From positions 1,178,001 to 1,242,000 of the forward strand of contig JANTQE010000005.1 in the NCBI GenBank assembly GCA_032988195.1: a DNA stretch of 64,000 nucleotides, read 5' to 3'. Numbering within the stretch: position 1 is the stretch's first letter; each line of letters starts with the position of its first letter. Positions 10,828 through 21,973 of the stretch are shown here, piece after piece. Source of the DNA: Arachnomyces sp. PD_36. Lineage: Eukaryota; Ascomycota; Eurotiomycetes; Onygenales; Arachnomycetaceae. The position numbers and the translations under genes are program-made. The notes under the pieces were generated by a model. The model ran no database searches and was not told where the DNA came from. It was given only the letters and a program-made list of their open reading frames with translations.

Positions 10828-13371
10828 TTATTTCGCCCCAATCTCTTCCTCTGCCCAGCCCGGGAGGGATCCGTCGTTTTGGAACGACAGACCGCCGAAC
10901 CCACTGTGGTTTATGCCACCAAGCGCAGAGCTGAAGCTGGAAAAGCTACCTTGTGGCTGGTGTGCAACTGATTGGCGTTGACCCGGTTGGTTTTGTGACT
11001 GCCCGAAGGGTTCTTGCGTGAAGGAGGGCAGGCTCACGGCGCGTGAGTGTTGGGATCGGGGTACGCTCAAGTTATTGTTGCTTGGAGCTGGGTGGACTCC
11101 GTTAGAAGAGCCGTTAGACACATTCAAGAATCCATTAGCTGAAGACTTGTGTTGATGCATCGAACCTTCGGTACTGCTTCCATTGGTTTCAGTAGACCCG
11201 GCACCGTTATAGAGAGCCGCCTGTTGGTTAGCCAGAGCTTGCTGTTGCTGCTGTTGCAGAGATGCGAGTGTGGACGGATCGTTAAGCCGACTCTCCTGGT
11301 CCTGAGCCTGTTGAGCCGAAACCTGGCTGAGGTAGAGGGTCAATGGGTTGCTGTTTCCAGCATTGAGGATCGTCGATGGAGTTGAAGAGTTGATCGTGTT
11401 GCGATTCTGGAACCCGTTCTGTGATTGCGTGCCACTTGAGCCAGGGGCGGGTGAGAGAGCAGATCTGGTAGGACTCGACTGGGATCCGTTCTGGTTCAAG
11501 CTTTGTTGGAAGGTTCCATTCAAAGCTGGGGATTGCTGTCCATCGAGGCCATTGGCTCCACGCTGCTGTTGAGCATTATTCCCGTTCAGCTGGCGGGGTG
11601 GGTTTCCGCATCGATCCTTGCCAAAGTTGATCTTGAACCGTCGGTACTCCTCCCGGCCACGCATAGCTTCGATACCCTTAATCGCGTTGGCAATGTTGGT
11701 AAAGTTGACAAACGCACAGCTCTTCTCCCTGAGTGTGTTAACCAACTCAATCTCTCCGTACTCCGAAAAGTCTTGTCGAAGACGCTCCTCAGTCCAGGAC
11801 TCGTCGAGGTTACCGATATAAACATTACGCGAAGCGCCACCACTCACAGCAAGAGCAATTGCAGGGGGAAGGGCACCAGAGTGCTTACCCCAGCCAATCT
11901 TGAGTCTCCTGTTGTGAATCATCAACCCTTGCAAGTTGCTTAGAGCGTAGAACGAGGCCGCAGATGTGGGATCGATGAAAGTGACAAAGCAAATATGCTT
12001 GTCCGGGATATATCGCACATGATGCAACAAGCCACCACGTACAACGTTGCAAATCTCTTCGATGGTCGTTTCTGGGTGAATATTGCCAAGGTAGACGGTC
12101 CTGTTACCAAGATTGTTGACACCTCCAGCAGTGGTGGCAACGGCGGCAGCAGCGACGGATTGCTGGGCTAGGGCGTTCGAAATGAGATCACGATCCGCGG
12201 TGTTCAAGATGTGGGCGTAACCGGGAGCGATTCCTAGATACTGGGCAGCGTTTTGCTGCTGGGTCTTGGAAACGTATGCACAACGATCCTTGCCGTAGTG
12301 CACACGTTTGGGAGCCTGCCATTTTGGCTCTTGGGGAAGCTGGGAGACAGCCTTGATAGCGTTGCTGATCGACAAGAAGTGAACAAATCCAATTGCTTTC
12401 TCCTTGACAATCTTCACGGTGTCAATTGGACCGAACTTTCCAAGATCCTCACGTAGCTCATCCTCCGTAACATCCTCCGCAAGATTTCCAAGGTACACAT
12501 TCCTCGACGCTCCAGACTGCTGAACAGCTAGGGCAACTGAAGTGGGAACCTGAGAGGGCTTACCCCAGCCAATTTTGATATCATTGCCCTTGATCGAAAG
12601 TTTCTTCAAAATAGCATCAGAATGGAAATGGGTGGCAGAGCTACTTTCCAAAAAGGAGATAAATGCACAGTTCTTATCCGCCAACAGACGAACGGATTCA
12701 ATCTGACCACTGCGAACGTGACTGAGAATTTCTTCCGCAGTCGTCTCGGCAGGGATGTTTCCAAGGTAGACTGTCCTGCTAGTTCCCGGTATAATTCCTG
12801 GGCCAACTTGAACGTTGGAACCCCCAAAAGCATTGTTACCCATTCCAGGGAAGTTACCAACTGGGGACTGGGGGCCACCCATCAGTCCGGATCCGCCATA
12901 GCCTTCGGGAGACATCATCCCCTGGTAGAGTTGGGGCGATAGAGGGTTTTGCTGATTCTGAATCGGGCTACCCATCTGGTTCTGATGGTTGGGTGCATGT
13001 CCACCCGCATTGAGCTGTGGGAATCCACCAAAGTTTGCAAACTGGGGCGAGGTGAAGGCGGACGGAGTGCCAGGCTGGAAGGGGCTTCCGAGAAGCAGCT
13101 GCGAAGGAAGAAGAGGAGTGAAGTTCATATCGAATGCAGTACCAGGGGTTTGCATATCGTTCGTGTTTTGACCGGAAGACGTGTTGATGGCAGGGATATT
13201 GGCTCGACGAGAATTACGGTCCCCGAATCCTTGAGCGGGCAGATTATTCGAGTTGTAGGCGCCGTGGGAAAAACCAGTCGGATCGTTGTTCATGTTGGAA
13301 AGTTTCGAACCGTTTGGCAAACGGCCACCTACAGCGGTATTCTGGATATTGGAGCCGTCCAACGATTGCAT
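10828..13371 (-). CDS. Four-RRM RNA-binding protein, Nrd1/Msa2-Mrn1 type
   Basis: The 847-residue frame begins at the ATG at 13371. Four RNA-recognition motifs are visible: RRM1 about 198-280 (RTVYLGNI, CAFISF), RRM2 about 288-372 (RNVYLGNL, IGFVHF), RRM3 about 425-500 (RTVYLGNI, ICFVTF) and RRM4 about 512-597 (RNVYIGNL, CAFVNF), each paired with an IGWGK or FGKDR ending. The N-terminal 190 residues are Asn/Gly/Pro/Gln-rich and the C-terminal 250 residues Gln/Asn/Ser-rich, both probably disordered. The arrangement matches fission yeast Nrd1/Msa2, which restrains sexual differentiation by binding mRNAs, and budding yeast Mrn1; post-transcriptional control in the cytoplasm is the inferred role. 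The same frame stays open for about 45 codons upstream without an ATG, reading protein-like (SPPTVNTAVLSPTLRDNL), so the true N-terminus may be longer; see findings. Confidence 0.9.
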   Translation of the reverse strand: MQSLDGSNIQNTAVGGRLPNGSKLSNMNNDPTGFSHGAYNSNNLPAQGFGDRNSRRANIPAINTSSGQNTNDMQTPGTAFDMNFTPLLPSQLLLGSPFQPGTPSAFTSPQFANFGGFPQLNAGGHAPNHQNQMGSPIQNQQNPLSPQLYQGMMSPEGYGGSGLMGGPQSPVGNFPGMGNNAFGGSNVQVGPGIIPGTSRTVYLGNIPAETTAEEILSHVRSGQIESVRLLADKNCAFISFLESSSATHFHSDAILKKLSIKGNDIKIGWGKPSQVPTSVALAVQQSGASRNVYLGNLAEDVTEDELREDLGKFGPIDTVKIVKEKAIGFVHFLSISNAIKAVSQLPQEPKWQAPKRVHYGKDRCAYVSKTQQQNAAQYLGIAPGYAHILNTADRDLISNALAQQSVAAAAVATTAGGVNNLGNRTVYLGNIHPETTIEEICNVVRGGLLHHVRYIPDKHICFVTFIDPTSAASFYALSNLQGLMIHNRRLKIGWGKHSGALPPAIALAVSGGASRNVYIGNLDESWTEERLRQDFSEYGEIELVNTLREKSCAFVNFTNIANAIKGIEAMRGREEYRRFKINFGKDRCGNPPRQLNGNNAQQQRGANGLDGQQSPALNGTFQQSLNQNGSQSSPTRSALSPAPGSSGTQSQNGFQNRNTINSSTPSTILNAGNSNPLTLYLSQVSAQQAQDQESRLNDPSTLASLQQQQQQALANQQAALYNGAGSTETNGSSTEGSMHQHKSSANGFLNVSNGSSNGVHPAPSNNNLSVPRSQHSRAVSLPSFTQEPFGQSQNQPGQRQSVAHQPQGSFSSFSSALGGINHSGFGGLSFQNDGSLPGWAEEEIGAK

Positions 13372-14436
13372 TGCGTGGAGGTGAGGAAGGACGAGGTTGT
13401 CCCTGAGGGTAGGAGACAGTACAGCCGTGTTGACGGTTGGGGGAGACTGGGTTCGATCTGAGCGGACGGAGAAGAGAGGATATATTCCGATCCAAGTAGA
13501 GAAATTCGAACTTCAATATTGAGATATACCTATTGAAACACGTCTCCAACGTTAGCCTCTGCCCCAGCCAGTTTAACCCAGTCTTTCAGTTGTACCTTCA
13601 CTCTATCTTCAGACGACTTGCCAGCTTTGTGCAGATGCAATTGTCTCGAGGTAGGGAGTTGACGGTGTTGCAATGCAATTCCAGTCAAATACTTCGATTT
13701 CGAGATGGGACGGAAGGATCTAGAGATCCAGAATGGCTGGGTCTTAGGAGACAAAGAATGGGAATGAAAGAATAGCTATGCACAAACCGGGCTTGATTAA
13801 TCGAACCGCTGGAAATAGTTTAAGGCGGAGGGATAGGATGAAAGAGCCCGGGGGTAAAAAGGAGGGATTCAAGGGGTAAATTAGAGAGTGACGATAAACG
13901 AAGGAAAGAAGATAGAAAGAAAGAAAGATGAGGGCAGATAATGAGCGTGTAGAAGTAAGTGAAAGTAAGAGGTGAAGTAAGGAAGGGAATGAGAGAGAGA
14001 GAGAGAGAGAGAGATTGAAGGTATGCAAAAGAAGGAAAAGATGAAGATGAAGAAAGAAAGAAAGAAAGAAACAACAACAAAGTCGGCGGGAAAAAAAAGG
14101 AAAGAAGAAGGGATGGGAGCTAGACCGGATCAGGACTAGACCAAGACAGGGGTGGGATGACTCCTGAAAAGAAAATGTGGGAGGATTACAAGGGTGTTAC
14201 GGGTAAAGTACCGCTGGATGATCTGATTTTGCCCTGGGAAGAACTCCTGTTCACGGGGTTTGGTAAAATACCCGGTAATGTATTTAATTAATGCTTATTT
14301 AATTGTCTGTACACCAGATCTTACTGGCCGCCTGGAAAGTATAATTATGGGGAATTGGCTCAATCTCAACTCTCGGGAACCAATGAGATGGAGAAGAAGC
14401 TCAAGAAATATCCACGCTATTCTTCTTTGGAACTAG
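13372..14436 (-). promoter_or_regulatory. ATG-free, pyrimidine-rich leader of the NRD1-like gene
   Basis: Reading the minus strand, I find no ATG between the start codon at 13371 and position 14437, a run of 1065 bases, although all other triplets are common. The minus strand is pyrimidine-rich here, with CT and CTTT runs including (CT)12 at 13991-14014. A plausible small intron inside it has an AG acceptor at 13458-13459. This is what a long 5' leader kept free of upstream start codons would look like; that it is transcribed is an inference. Confidence 0.6.
13991..14014. repeat. (GA)n microsatellite
   Basis: Twelve GA units on +, equal to CT units in the sense of the NRD1-like leader, followed by further GAAA-rich sequence. 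Confidence 0.9.
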
Positions 14437-16417
14437 CATCATGGAGAGGAAGTTATTCAAGTCACCTGCTCTTTCAACACGAAAAAGGCATCATCAACGA
14501 TGAAGGGAAGGAGAGGCTCAAGCAGTTGAGAGAAAAGAGAAAAAGAGGAGAAAGAGGCATGTGTAGGGGCAGGTCAACATCGCATAACAGATATTCCCTT
14601 AGCCTGTCTCACTCCCTGCTAAAGGAGAGTGGGCGGGTTTCCCTTCATCTCCTCCACGATACTACCTCTGCGGAAGCTCAGCCTCAGCACTGCAACTTCT
14701 GGCATCATCTCTCCGGCACTTGATCGGGATCAGGAGTATGCCGACGGAGACTTGCTACACAGGGCTTGATCGCCCAAAAGAACCAACCAACCACCCCCTC
14801 AACTCATGATACAAATATTGTCTCGGATTCCCAGCATGACCTCACAATTGTGGGATCGGAAAGCCACGATCAGGAGAGCATCATTTGTGCCCATTCATGC
14901 CCACTGGGCCACTGCTTGGGGGAACAGGCGACGCAAGCGGGGATCCACCAACTATTTGGAGAATCTTCATTTCCATCACCGATCCCTTTCCCCCCCTTTA
15001 TTGGCCGGAGTCCCGAGCATCTCGTGGCCTTCTAGCGCCTTTCTGGGGCTGAAGTTTATCCCTGTTTAGCTTCTTCAATGCCCCTGACTAGTGCACGAAG
15101 AGCTTAGCTTCCACCGAGAGGCTCTGGGTGAGTGAACTTTTCTTCAACTCTTCCAGTGGGCGTTCTTCACAGCTTCAAGAAGCAAGAAAAACTCCACGAT
15201 GCGTACGTACGATGCGTCTTTGTGACAGACTGCATCAGCCACCAGATCATACGTCGAAACAAATCTCTTGCCCGAACTTCGATAAAGCCAAGCCATCGAG
15301 GCGTACAGAAACTCAATAATGCCCAAAATAAGAAACGCCAGATCCAGCCGCAGTGAGATCTTTATCAAGAGCAAACCAGATTTGTGGAAAGCTCAGGAAA
15401 AAAAGATCAGAATAATTGCAACGTGATATTTAGCCGTTAGAAACTAATGCAATGCCGAGACGAGATGTGTCACCTGCAGACTGCTGCAGTGTTTCATGAT
15501 ATGCATGCAAGAAAGGGAAGAGGAAAAAAGAATACATAAAATTATTAACAATAAAAAGACACGAACTGGCGAACCTTTTATGAAGATTCGGGCACGATTT
15601 TCTTACTTTCTTCAGTGTGTCACCCGCAAACCTCTCCGATTCTTCCGATCCATGATACCGTCGAGGAGAATGGGTCAGTTTTGCTATCTGTACGCATCAT
15701 CCGTCCGATCGAAGGGGATCGGGATTGGTAGCTCATACACTGCAGATACCGTGTATACTGCAGGCGCTGGGCGATTCGATCGCCTCTCCACCATGCTCCC
15801 CTGCCAGATACACCACCGTTCCCAGAATCGGACCGCTAGTACCGGGATTCTAACCGCGAGTCAATCGTGCTGGTTCCGATTTCCATCTTCTCTCAGCAAT
15901 CCCTGAACATTAATATGTTGAGATGAAAGCGCCGGAGAAATAGAACCCATTTTTCCTTGCCATTCACTGCCATTGACCCCTATGAAGGAACGAGTCGGAG
16001 GCTGATGGAAGTGAAAGGTCATCGGCGGTCTTCCGAAGAGCTGATGCTCATTCAAGGCCTCAATTTGAATGGTATCAGTGAAGACGAGCTGGTTTTGTAC
16101 ACTCCGGAAAGTAAGAACATATAATGAACTATGTAAACATTGTTCAGAAACGACTTTCCACTTCATTTCCTCCTAATTAATGCCTCAATCGATATGAAAC
16201 TGAATCGCGGGGAGAACTTCCATGGTCACGTGCCAAATTCCGCCTGACTCAAAGTTGTGCTGAGTCATACTACTACCCCTCCATACTTTTTTTATCTTTC
16301 CCACTCATCAAACGAAAAAAAGGTACACAGAAGAGTCATACTATCTTCAAAAGGCGACAGGAACCTCAACGCGAGATAGTTTCAAGACAATTACCCTGCT
16401 GGAGGAATCATCTACCC
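14437..16417. other. Intergenic gap, divergent promoter region
   Basis: This sits between the leader of the NRD1-like gene (-) and the asparaginyl-tRNA synthetase gene (+). Short overlapping frames are present with no domain. The last 200 bases before 16418 are the probable synthetase promoter and leader. Nothing else is supported. Confidence 0.5.
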
Positions 16418-18220
16418 ATGGCGTCCTCCACGGCAGTGTCCGTGTACATCGACGAGGATGTGGGGAAAGACGAATCGACCGCAGCGGGATCGGAGTCCGC
16501 TCCCTACAAGACTCTCGTCCATGCGATGCTCCAGCATCCGCCTTCCACGGAGGGAATTCAGTATCTGACTCGGAAATCGGAGACTGGGCCCGTCAGTGAA
16601 GACGGTGACCCCGCCGCGCGCCTCGAATGGAAGCCTGCGACCAAATCGGCTCTGAAGAAGGCTACCAACCTCTACGAACAGCGGAAGAAGAAGGCCGCCA
16701 AGGACCAGGAACTTGCCATTCGGGAGAAAGAGGAGAAGGATAAGCGTCAGCAGATCTTGGAGGAGGCGAAGAAGGTTGTTGTCAAGGAGGATCAATCGCT
16801 TCCCAAGCCTGTCAGGATCAGACTAGATGTTGTGGATCCAGCCATTGTCAAACCACGAGCGGAAGGCGACGAGACCCCAGGAACCCGGGTTCGTGTCCTT
16901 GGACGTGTTTTCCGGCTACGATCTCAAAAGGATGTCACGTTCATTACTCTGTACGATGGGTATGGGTATCTCCAATGCATCCTTACAGGTGATCTAGTCA
17001 AGACCTACGATATCATGACCCTGACTCTCCAAACCTCAATCGCCATTCACGGCGAAATTCGCGCTGTACCCCCCAAGCACAAGGCGCCCAACGACCGCGA
17101 ACTCCACGCCGATTTCTTCACCATCATCGGCCGTGCTGCCGGCGACAAGGAAGCCATCACCACCCGCGTAGCCCCAGGCGCAGACCCGCAAACCCTCTAC
17201 GACAACCGCCATCTCGTCCTCCGCGGCGAGACATCCTCCAACGTAATGAAAGTCCGCGCAGCCACCCTCCGCGCCTTCCGCACCGCCTACGAAGAAAGCC
17301 GATGCCTCGAAGTAACCCCCCCAGCCATGGTCCAAACCCAAGTCGAGGGAGGCAGCACCCTGTTCGGTTTCGACTACTACGGCGAAAAAGCCTACCTCAC
17401 ACAATCCTCCCAGCTCTACCTCGAAACCTGCATCCCCTCCCTCGGCGACGTCTTCTGCGTCTGCCCCTCCTTCCGCGCCGAAAAATCCCTAACCCGCCGC
17501 CACTTATCAGAATACACGCACATCGAAGCGGAACTCGACTTCATCGACTTCTCGGACCTCCTCGACCACATCGAAGTCCTAATCTGCCGCGTCATCGAAC
17601 TCTCCCTTTCCGACCCCGCCACCGCCAAAATAATCAACGACCTAAACCCCTCCTTCAAACCCCCTTCCCGCCCCTTCCTGCGCATGAAGTACTCCGACGC
17701 AATAACCTGGCTCGTGGAACACGAGATCCCCAACGAAGAAGGCCAGCCGCACTCCTTTGGCGACGACATCGCCGAAGCAGCGGAGCGCAAGATGACGGAT
17801 ATCATCGACCAGCCTATCTTCCTCACCCACTTCCCGAGGGAGATTAAAGCCTTCTACATGAAGAGAGCACCCGAGGATACGCGCGTTACGGAGAGCGTGG
17901 ACGTCCTGATGCCTGGTGTGGGTGAGATTGTGGGCGGGAGCATGAGGATGGATGACTTTGATGAGTTGATGGAGGCGTATAAGACGGAGGGGATGGACCC
18001 ATCGCCTTATTATTGGTATACCGATCAGAGAAAGTATGTTCTCCCCTTACCCCCCAAGTCATACAAAAGTTAGAACTAACTAAACTTCCATAGGTACGGA
18101 ACCTCCCCCCACGGTGGCTACGGTCTCGGTCTCGAACGTTTCCTAGCATGGATGTGTGGACGGTACACGGTCCGTGATTGTTCGCTCTACCCTCGTTTCA
18201 CTGGGAGGTGTACTCCATAG
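16418..18220 (+). CDS. Asparaginyl-tRNA synthetase, cytosolic
   Basis: Two exons, 16418-18033 and 18094-18220, give 580 residues; the 60-bp intron has a GTATGT donor, a CTAAC branch site and a TAG acceptor, and the split codon restores QRKYGTSPHGGYGLGLERF. The enzyme charges tRNA-Asn with asparagine in the cytosol. The N-terminal appendage (1-135) ends in a Lys/Glu-rich helix, as in eukaryotic AsnRS. An OB-fold anticodon-binding domain spans about 150-240 (RVRVLGRVFRLRSQKDVTF, FITLYDGYG). The class II catalytic domain follows, with motif 1 near 280-305 (AFRTAYEESRCLEVTPPAMV), motif 2 near 348-372 (FRAEKSLTRRHLSEYTHIEA) and motif 3 encoded by exon 2 (GYGLGLERFLAW). EGGSTLF and QSSQLYLE are AsnRS-type rather than AspRS-type signatures. 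The last exon carries essential motif 3, so the intron must be removed for activity. Confidence 0.96.
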
Positions 18221-19015
18221 GTGGGACGACGATAGAACAGCACAAAAGAAAACGCAGCTATTCATGCCCCTTATTCCCCCCTTTCTCATTTTCTTCATTT
18301 CCTCATTTTCGTCCCTTTCTACCTGGCTCCTTAACTTCGTATGTATGGGACTACTAGAGCAAGCAACAAAAACCAACCCAAGAAACGAACCAAAAATAAA
18401 TAGAGATTCCATGATTTTTTTTAACCTCATTCCGGTCCTCTTCTTCTTTCCTTCCCAATCTCCTAATATTCTGCTCCGAGCCAGTATGTAGATGGTAGAT
18501 CCTGATATATATTTTAATATTTCTCTTCTTTCAGGTTGATAACCCGTATTCTTCCATCTCTTCTTTTTTTAATAACAAACAATGCGGCCCTGGTTCGACA
18601 CAACTCAAACAACGAAACACGCATAATAGGGGAAATCTTACTGAGCAATTTGCTTGATTCAGGTAGGCGATGGCCTTTTTTCTAATTCGAGTAAGATCCT
18701 GTTATTTCATATTGGCAAGGCGAAAATCGGGGAACTTTGCTCATCACCCATGAATAGAAACTTTTCTAACCGCTTTCTCGGCTCTGGGGAAGAAAGGGTT
18801 TCAGATATGCCTGTTATCAACAGGTACATATTGGTAAGCATCATAGAGGTTTTTTTTTACTTCGGTCTTTAGTTTCTTATTTCTTATCACAAAGAATATG
18901 GCAATGGAGGAGATGTATTGAGAACTCCATTACGTCCCCTTATACCCCTTTCTATCCCAGAACACCCAATTTGGCTAGAGTGCACCATCCAGCCCATGAG
19001 TCCCATCAAAGCTAT
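18221..19015. other. Intergenic gap between convergent genes
   Basis: This holds the probable 3' UTRs of the AsnRS gene (+) and the ADP-ribosylglycohydrolase gene (-). T-rich and AT-rich stretches are present; no gene is supported. Confidence 0.5.
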
Positions 19016-21237
19016 TTACCAAAACATCCTCGCGAACCATCCCCTTTTAGCCCTAGCCTCCCGGTCCTCTCTATATACCCTCCTCCTCATATATTTCGGC
19101 ATGAACTCCATCATATACTTCCTCCTGAACGCCCTCTCCCTCGCTTCCCACTCCTCCCTCGTCCGAAACCCCTTCCCCCCATCCTCGCGGGTATCCGGAT
19201 CCTCACTTCCTTTGTAGCCAATGCCACTGACACTGCCACCACCGCCACCACCACCTACACCTAGGAGGATCTGCATCATCCCCTCGCATTTCCCCAGAAG
19301 CCACTCCCTATGCGCCATCCCATCTCGCCAGTGCGGAGGGAGAGCCTCGTAACCTACCCAGCTCCCTATGATAGCACCCGCAACGCACGCGTTCGTGTCC
19401 GCGTCTCCGCCTTCCATGATGAGGTCTGTGATGATGGTTTCGAAGAGGTTGGATGGTGGTGGTGGTGGTGGTGGCGGATGATGATGATGATGCTGTCCTT
19501 GCGGGGCGGATCGCATTCCAAGCCGGAGAGCGAGGATTCCTGCTCCGAGGGATTTGTAGACATATCCCATCGTCATGGGGTCGTCGAGGTGTAGATCCGA
19601 GAAGTTGTTTGCCGTGACGTACTTGTCCAACTCCGTGCGGTCGAGAGCGGGCTCCGGTTTTTGGTTGGTTGTTGGAGTATTATTATCATTATCATCATCG
19701 CCAGCACAGCTTTCTTCTCCTTTATTAGCTGGTGCTTCTTCGCCTCCATCATCAAACCGGCGGTCTTTCTCCAGCCATCCGGTCGTCACCCAATTAAACG
19801 TCTCCTGGATGAGAGAATCGATATCCCCCTCTCTCATAACCTCACCACGCAGAATCCCGCGAATCAGCGCCGTGGAAATACAGCACGAAACGACGCAGCG
19901 CGGGTCCGCGTGCGTGACGACCGAAAACTTGGCCGCCGTCTGAAACGTTTCCTCGCGAGACGCGTGAATGCACAGGACTCCCAGAGGGTGCGTGCGCATC
20001 AAGGAGCCGTTCGGGGCATTGTTACGGCCTGAGTCGTTCCAGTGTCTATAGGCAACTTCTGCAGGGTCCTTGAGGAATTCGGGACTGTGGATAACCTGGA
20101 TAAGAGAGAGCTATTTTAGTTTGCTATAAAACTAGGATGTTTGTATGAGAGGTAGGTAGGTGGGATGTGAAACGAGACATAGAAGAAGAAGAAGATCAAA
20201 AACGTACCTTTGCCACGGTTTTTCCACAACCGTGCGGGAGCTTTTGTAGGCATAGGCGTATCAAGGAGCCGGTCGAGGCATTGTTACGGTCTGAGTCGCT
20301 CCAGTGTCCATACACAACTGCTGCAGGGTCCTCGCGAAATCCGGGACTCTGAATAACCTGAATAAGAGAGAGCTATTTTAGTTTGCTATAAAACTAGGGA
20401 TGTTTATATGGGAGGTAGATAGGTAGGTAGGTAGATCAAAAACGTACCATCGTCACGGTATTTCCACAACCGTGCGGGAGCTTTTGTATGCATAGGAGCC
20501 CCTGTTCGACCCAGACCAAGAGGCGGGCAGCAAAGTCGTTTGGTGAGAGCTCCTTCCCGTCATGGTGGAGGTAGGATAAGATGATTAAGAGAGCGTGGTC
20601 TGTGTCGTCTGACCAGGCTTTCTAAAAAAAAAACATGGGAAACGGGGTGTGGTGTTAGTTAGGTAGTCTATATGCAGTGCTCTGTTCATTTTCGGGGGTG
20701 AGGTAAGGGGCGGCAAGGCAAGCAAGGGGGGTAATTTTCTCTATGTAAAAGTAGGTAGGTACCTCTTCGGAATCAGCTACATATCTACAACGTCAGCAAC
20801 AGAAGAAGAATAAAGGAGGAGGGAAATCTTTTATTAGTCCTTCTTTCCAAAGTACGATAAGAAAAACAGACTGAGAGAAAGAAAGAAAGAAAAAAAAGTA
20901 GGAATCAAACTTTACCCCGATGGATATCCAAGGAGAACTCCGTGGCGGGCTCGACGAGTTGGAATTTCGCATCCGGGTACTCTTTTCGCGAAAGCTCCTT
21001 GGATAGGAATTCTGGCGATATTCGATCCGATTTTTATGCCAGCGTCAGCCATCTACTCATTTATACATGGAACAGGGGGGAAGAAAGATATTTGGTGTTT
21101 TAATCCAACCTACCTGTATACAACCCGAGCGTATCCCCAAGCGCTGATCCAACGATAGCTCCCTTAATCCTATCTTCGATGTCAATGTCAGGCGGGATTT
21201 GTGTTCTAGATGGCTGTTGCTGTTGTTGTTGGGCCAT
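19016..21237 (-). CDS. ADP-ribosylglycohydrolase family protein with duplicated exon
   Basis: Six exons: 21237-21114, 21011-20916, 20776-20763 (14 nt), 20621-20448, 20357-20208 and 20095-19016; 545 residues. The family removes ADP-ribose from proteins or small molecules using two magnesium ions. Exon 1 encodes GAIVGSALGDTLGLYT, the N-terminal helix of the fold. Exon 4 has the first metal motif WSDDTDHALLI. The last exon carries NGSLMRTHPLG and the second metal motif GGDADTNACVAGAIIG, so both metal sites are intact. Odd features: exon 5 is a hybrid copy made by a tandem duplication, in frame and with usable splice sites, adding 50 residues; without it the protein would be 495 residues and would match the usual family order. 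Acidic low-complexity and a His5/Pro8 run interrupt the catalytic domain in the last exon. Substrate is unknown. The 14-nt exon is needed to keep frame but should be confirmed by RNA. Confidence 0.85.
19994..20495 (-). repeat. Head-to-tail tandem duplication inside the glycohydrolase gene
   Basis: Copy 1 spans 19994-20255 (262 bp) and copy 2 spans 20256-20495 (240 bp). Each contains the end of one exon, a whole intron and the start of the next exon. Exonic parts are about 85-90% identical by hand count (15 differences in 102 bases at the exon-start part, 5 in 48 at the exon-end part), and the intron's acceptor-side 35 bases are almost identical. The length difference lies in the intron, where copy 1 gained a GAA-rich segment. 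The junction creates the hybrid exon 20208-20357. Confidence 0.93.
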
Positions 21238-21973
21238 GTTTAATTTCGAAATAATGTCAAAGATAGAACGGGGCGGGTATCCAAGAAGTCAGGCCAGGCA
21301 CTTTCTCGTGCTCAAAAGGAATTGATCTTGGGATGAATGAATGAATGGTGGTGGATTGCAGGCAGGCACCAATATATATTCCCTTTGACGTTGACGCCAG
21401 GCATCTATATATCAAGATCAAGTCGACGGAACGAGCTCCTCCGAATGTCAATACGACAATCCTCGCTCTTAAGAATGATCGTCAAGGTAACCATTCTCAA
21501 TCGACTGCTCATAATCGTCACATCGTCAAAAGCGAGTTTATATTATTATTTCATGTCTAATTATATAGTAGTATACTGGCCACCTGCAGTAGCTATCCGT
21601 CATAAAAGTAAGTACCTCAGCTAATTTTGGAAGAGTTGAGAAGAAAAAAAGAATACATCAGATCAGAAGAAGGGGTCATCATAATAGGAACAACAATAGA
21701 AGAAAGTAGTAGGAACAAGACAAAACAGAATACCTCCCCTCCGTGGGTTCCGGTTCCCCCTTTTTGGATAGACAGTAAAATAAAAAGATTTCATGATTTC
21801 GCTTCGTGGTTTGATGCAATGATATGATATGATAGGGGATAAATATAATGAGTTTTTTGCGCAGACTGAATTTCTTTCTTTCTTGCTCCCGTTTTCTTGG
21901 GATAAGGGATGTGATAGGTATTTCTAGAACTTTTCATTCTTTTGGGGTATCTTTTTCTTTGGGGTGCGTGTGA
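21238..21973. other. Intergenic gap, promoter of the glycohydrolase gene
   Basis: This lies between the start of the glycohydrolase gene and the 3' end of the Ecl1-like gene, both on the minus strand. Short frames only; no recognised feature. Confidence 0.5.
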
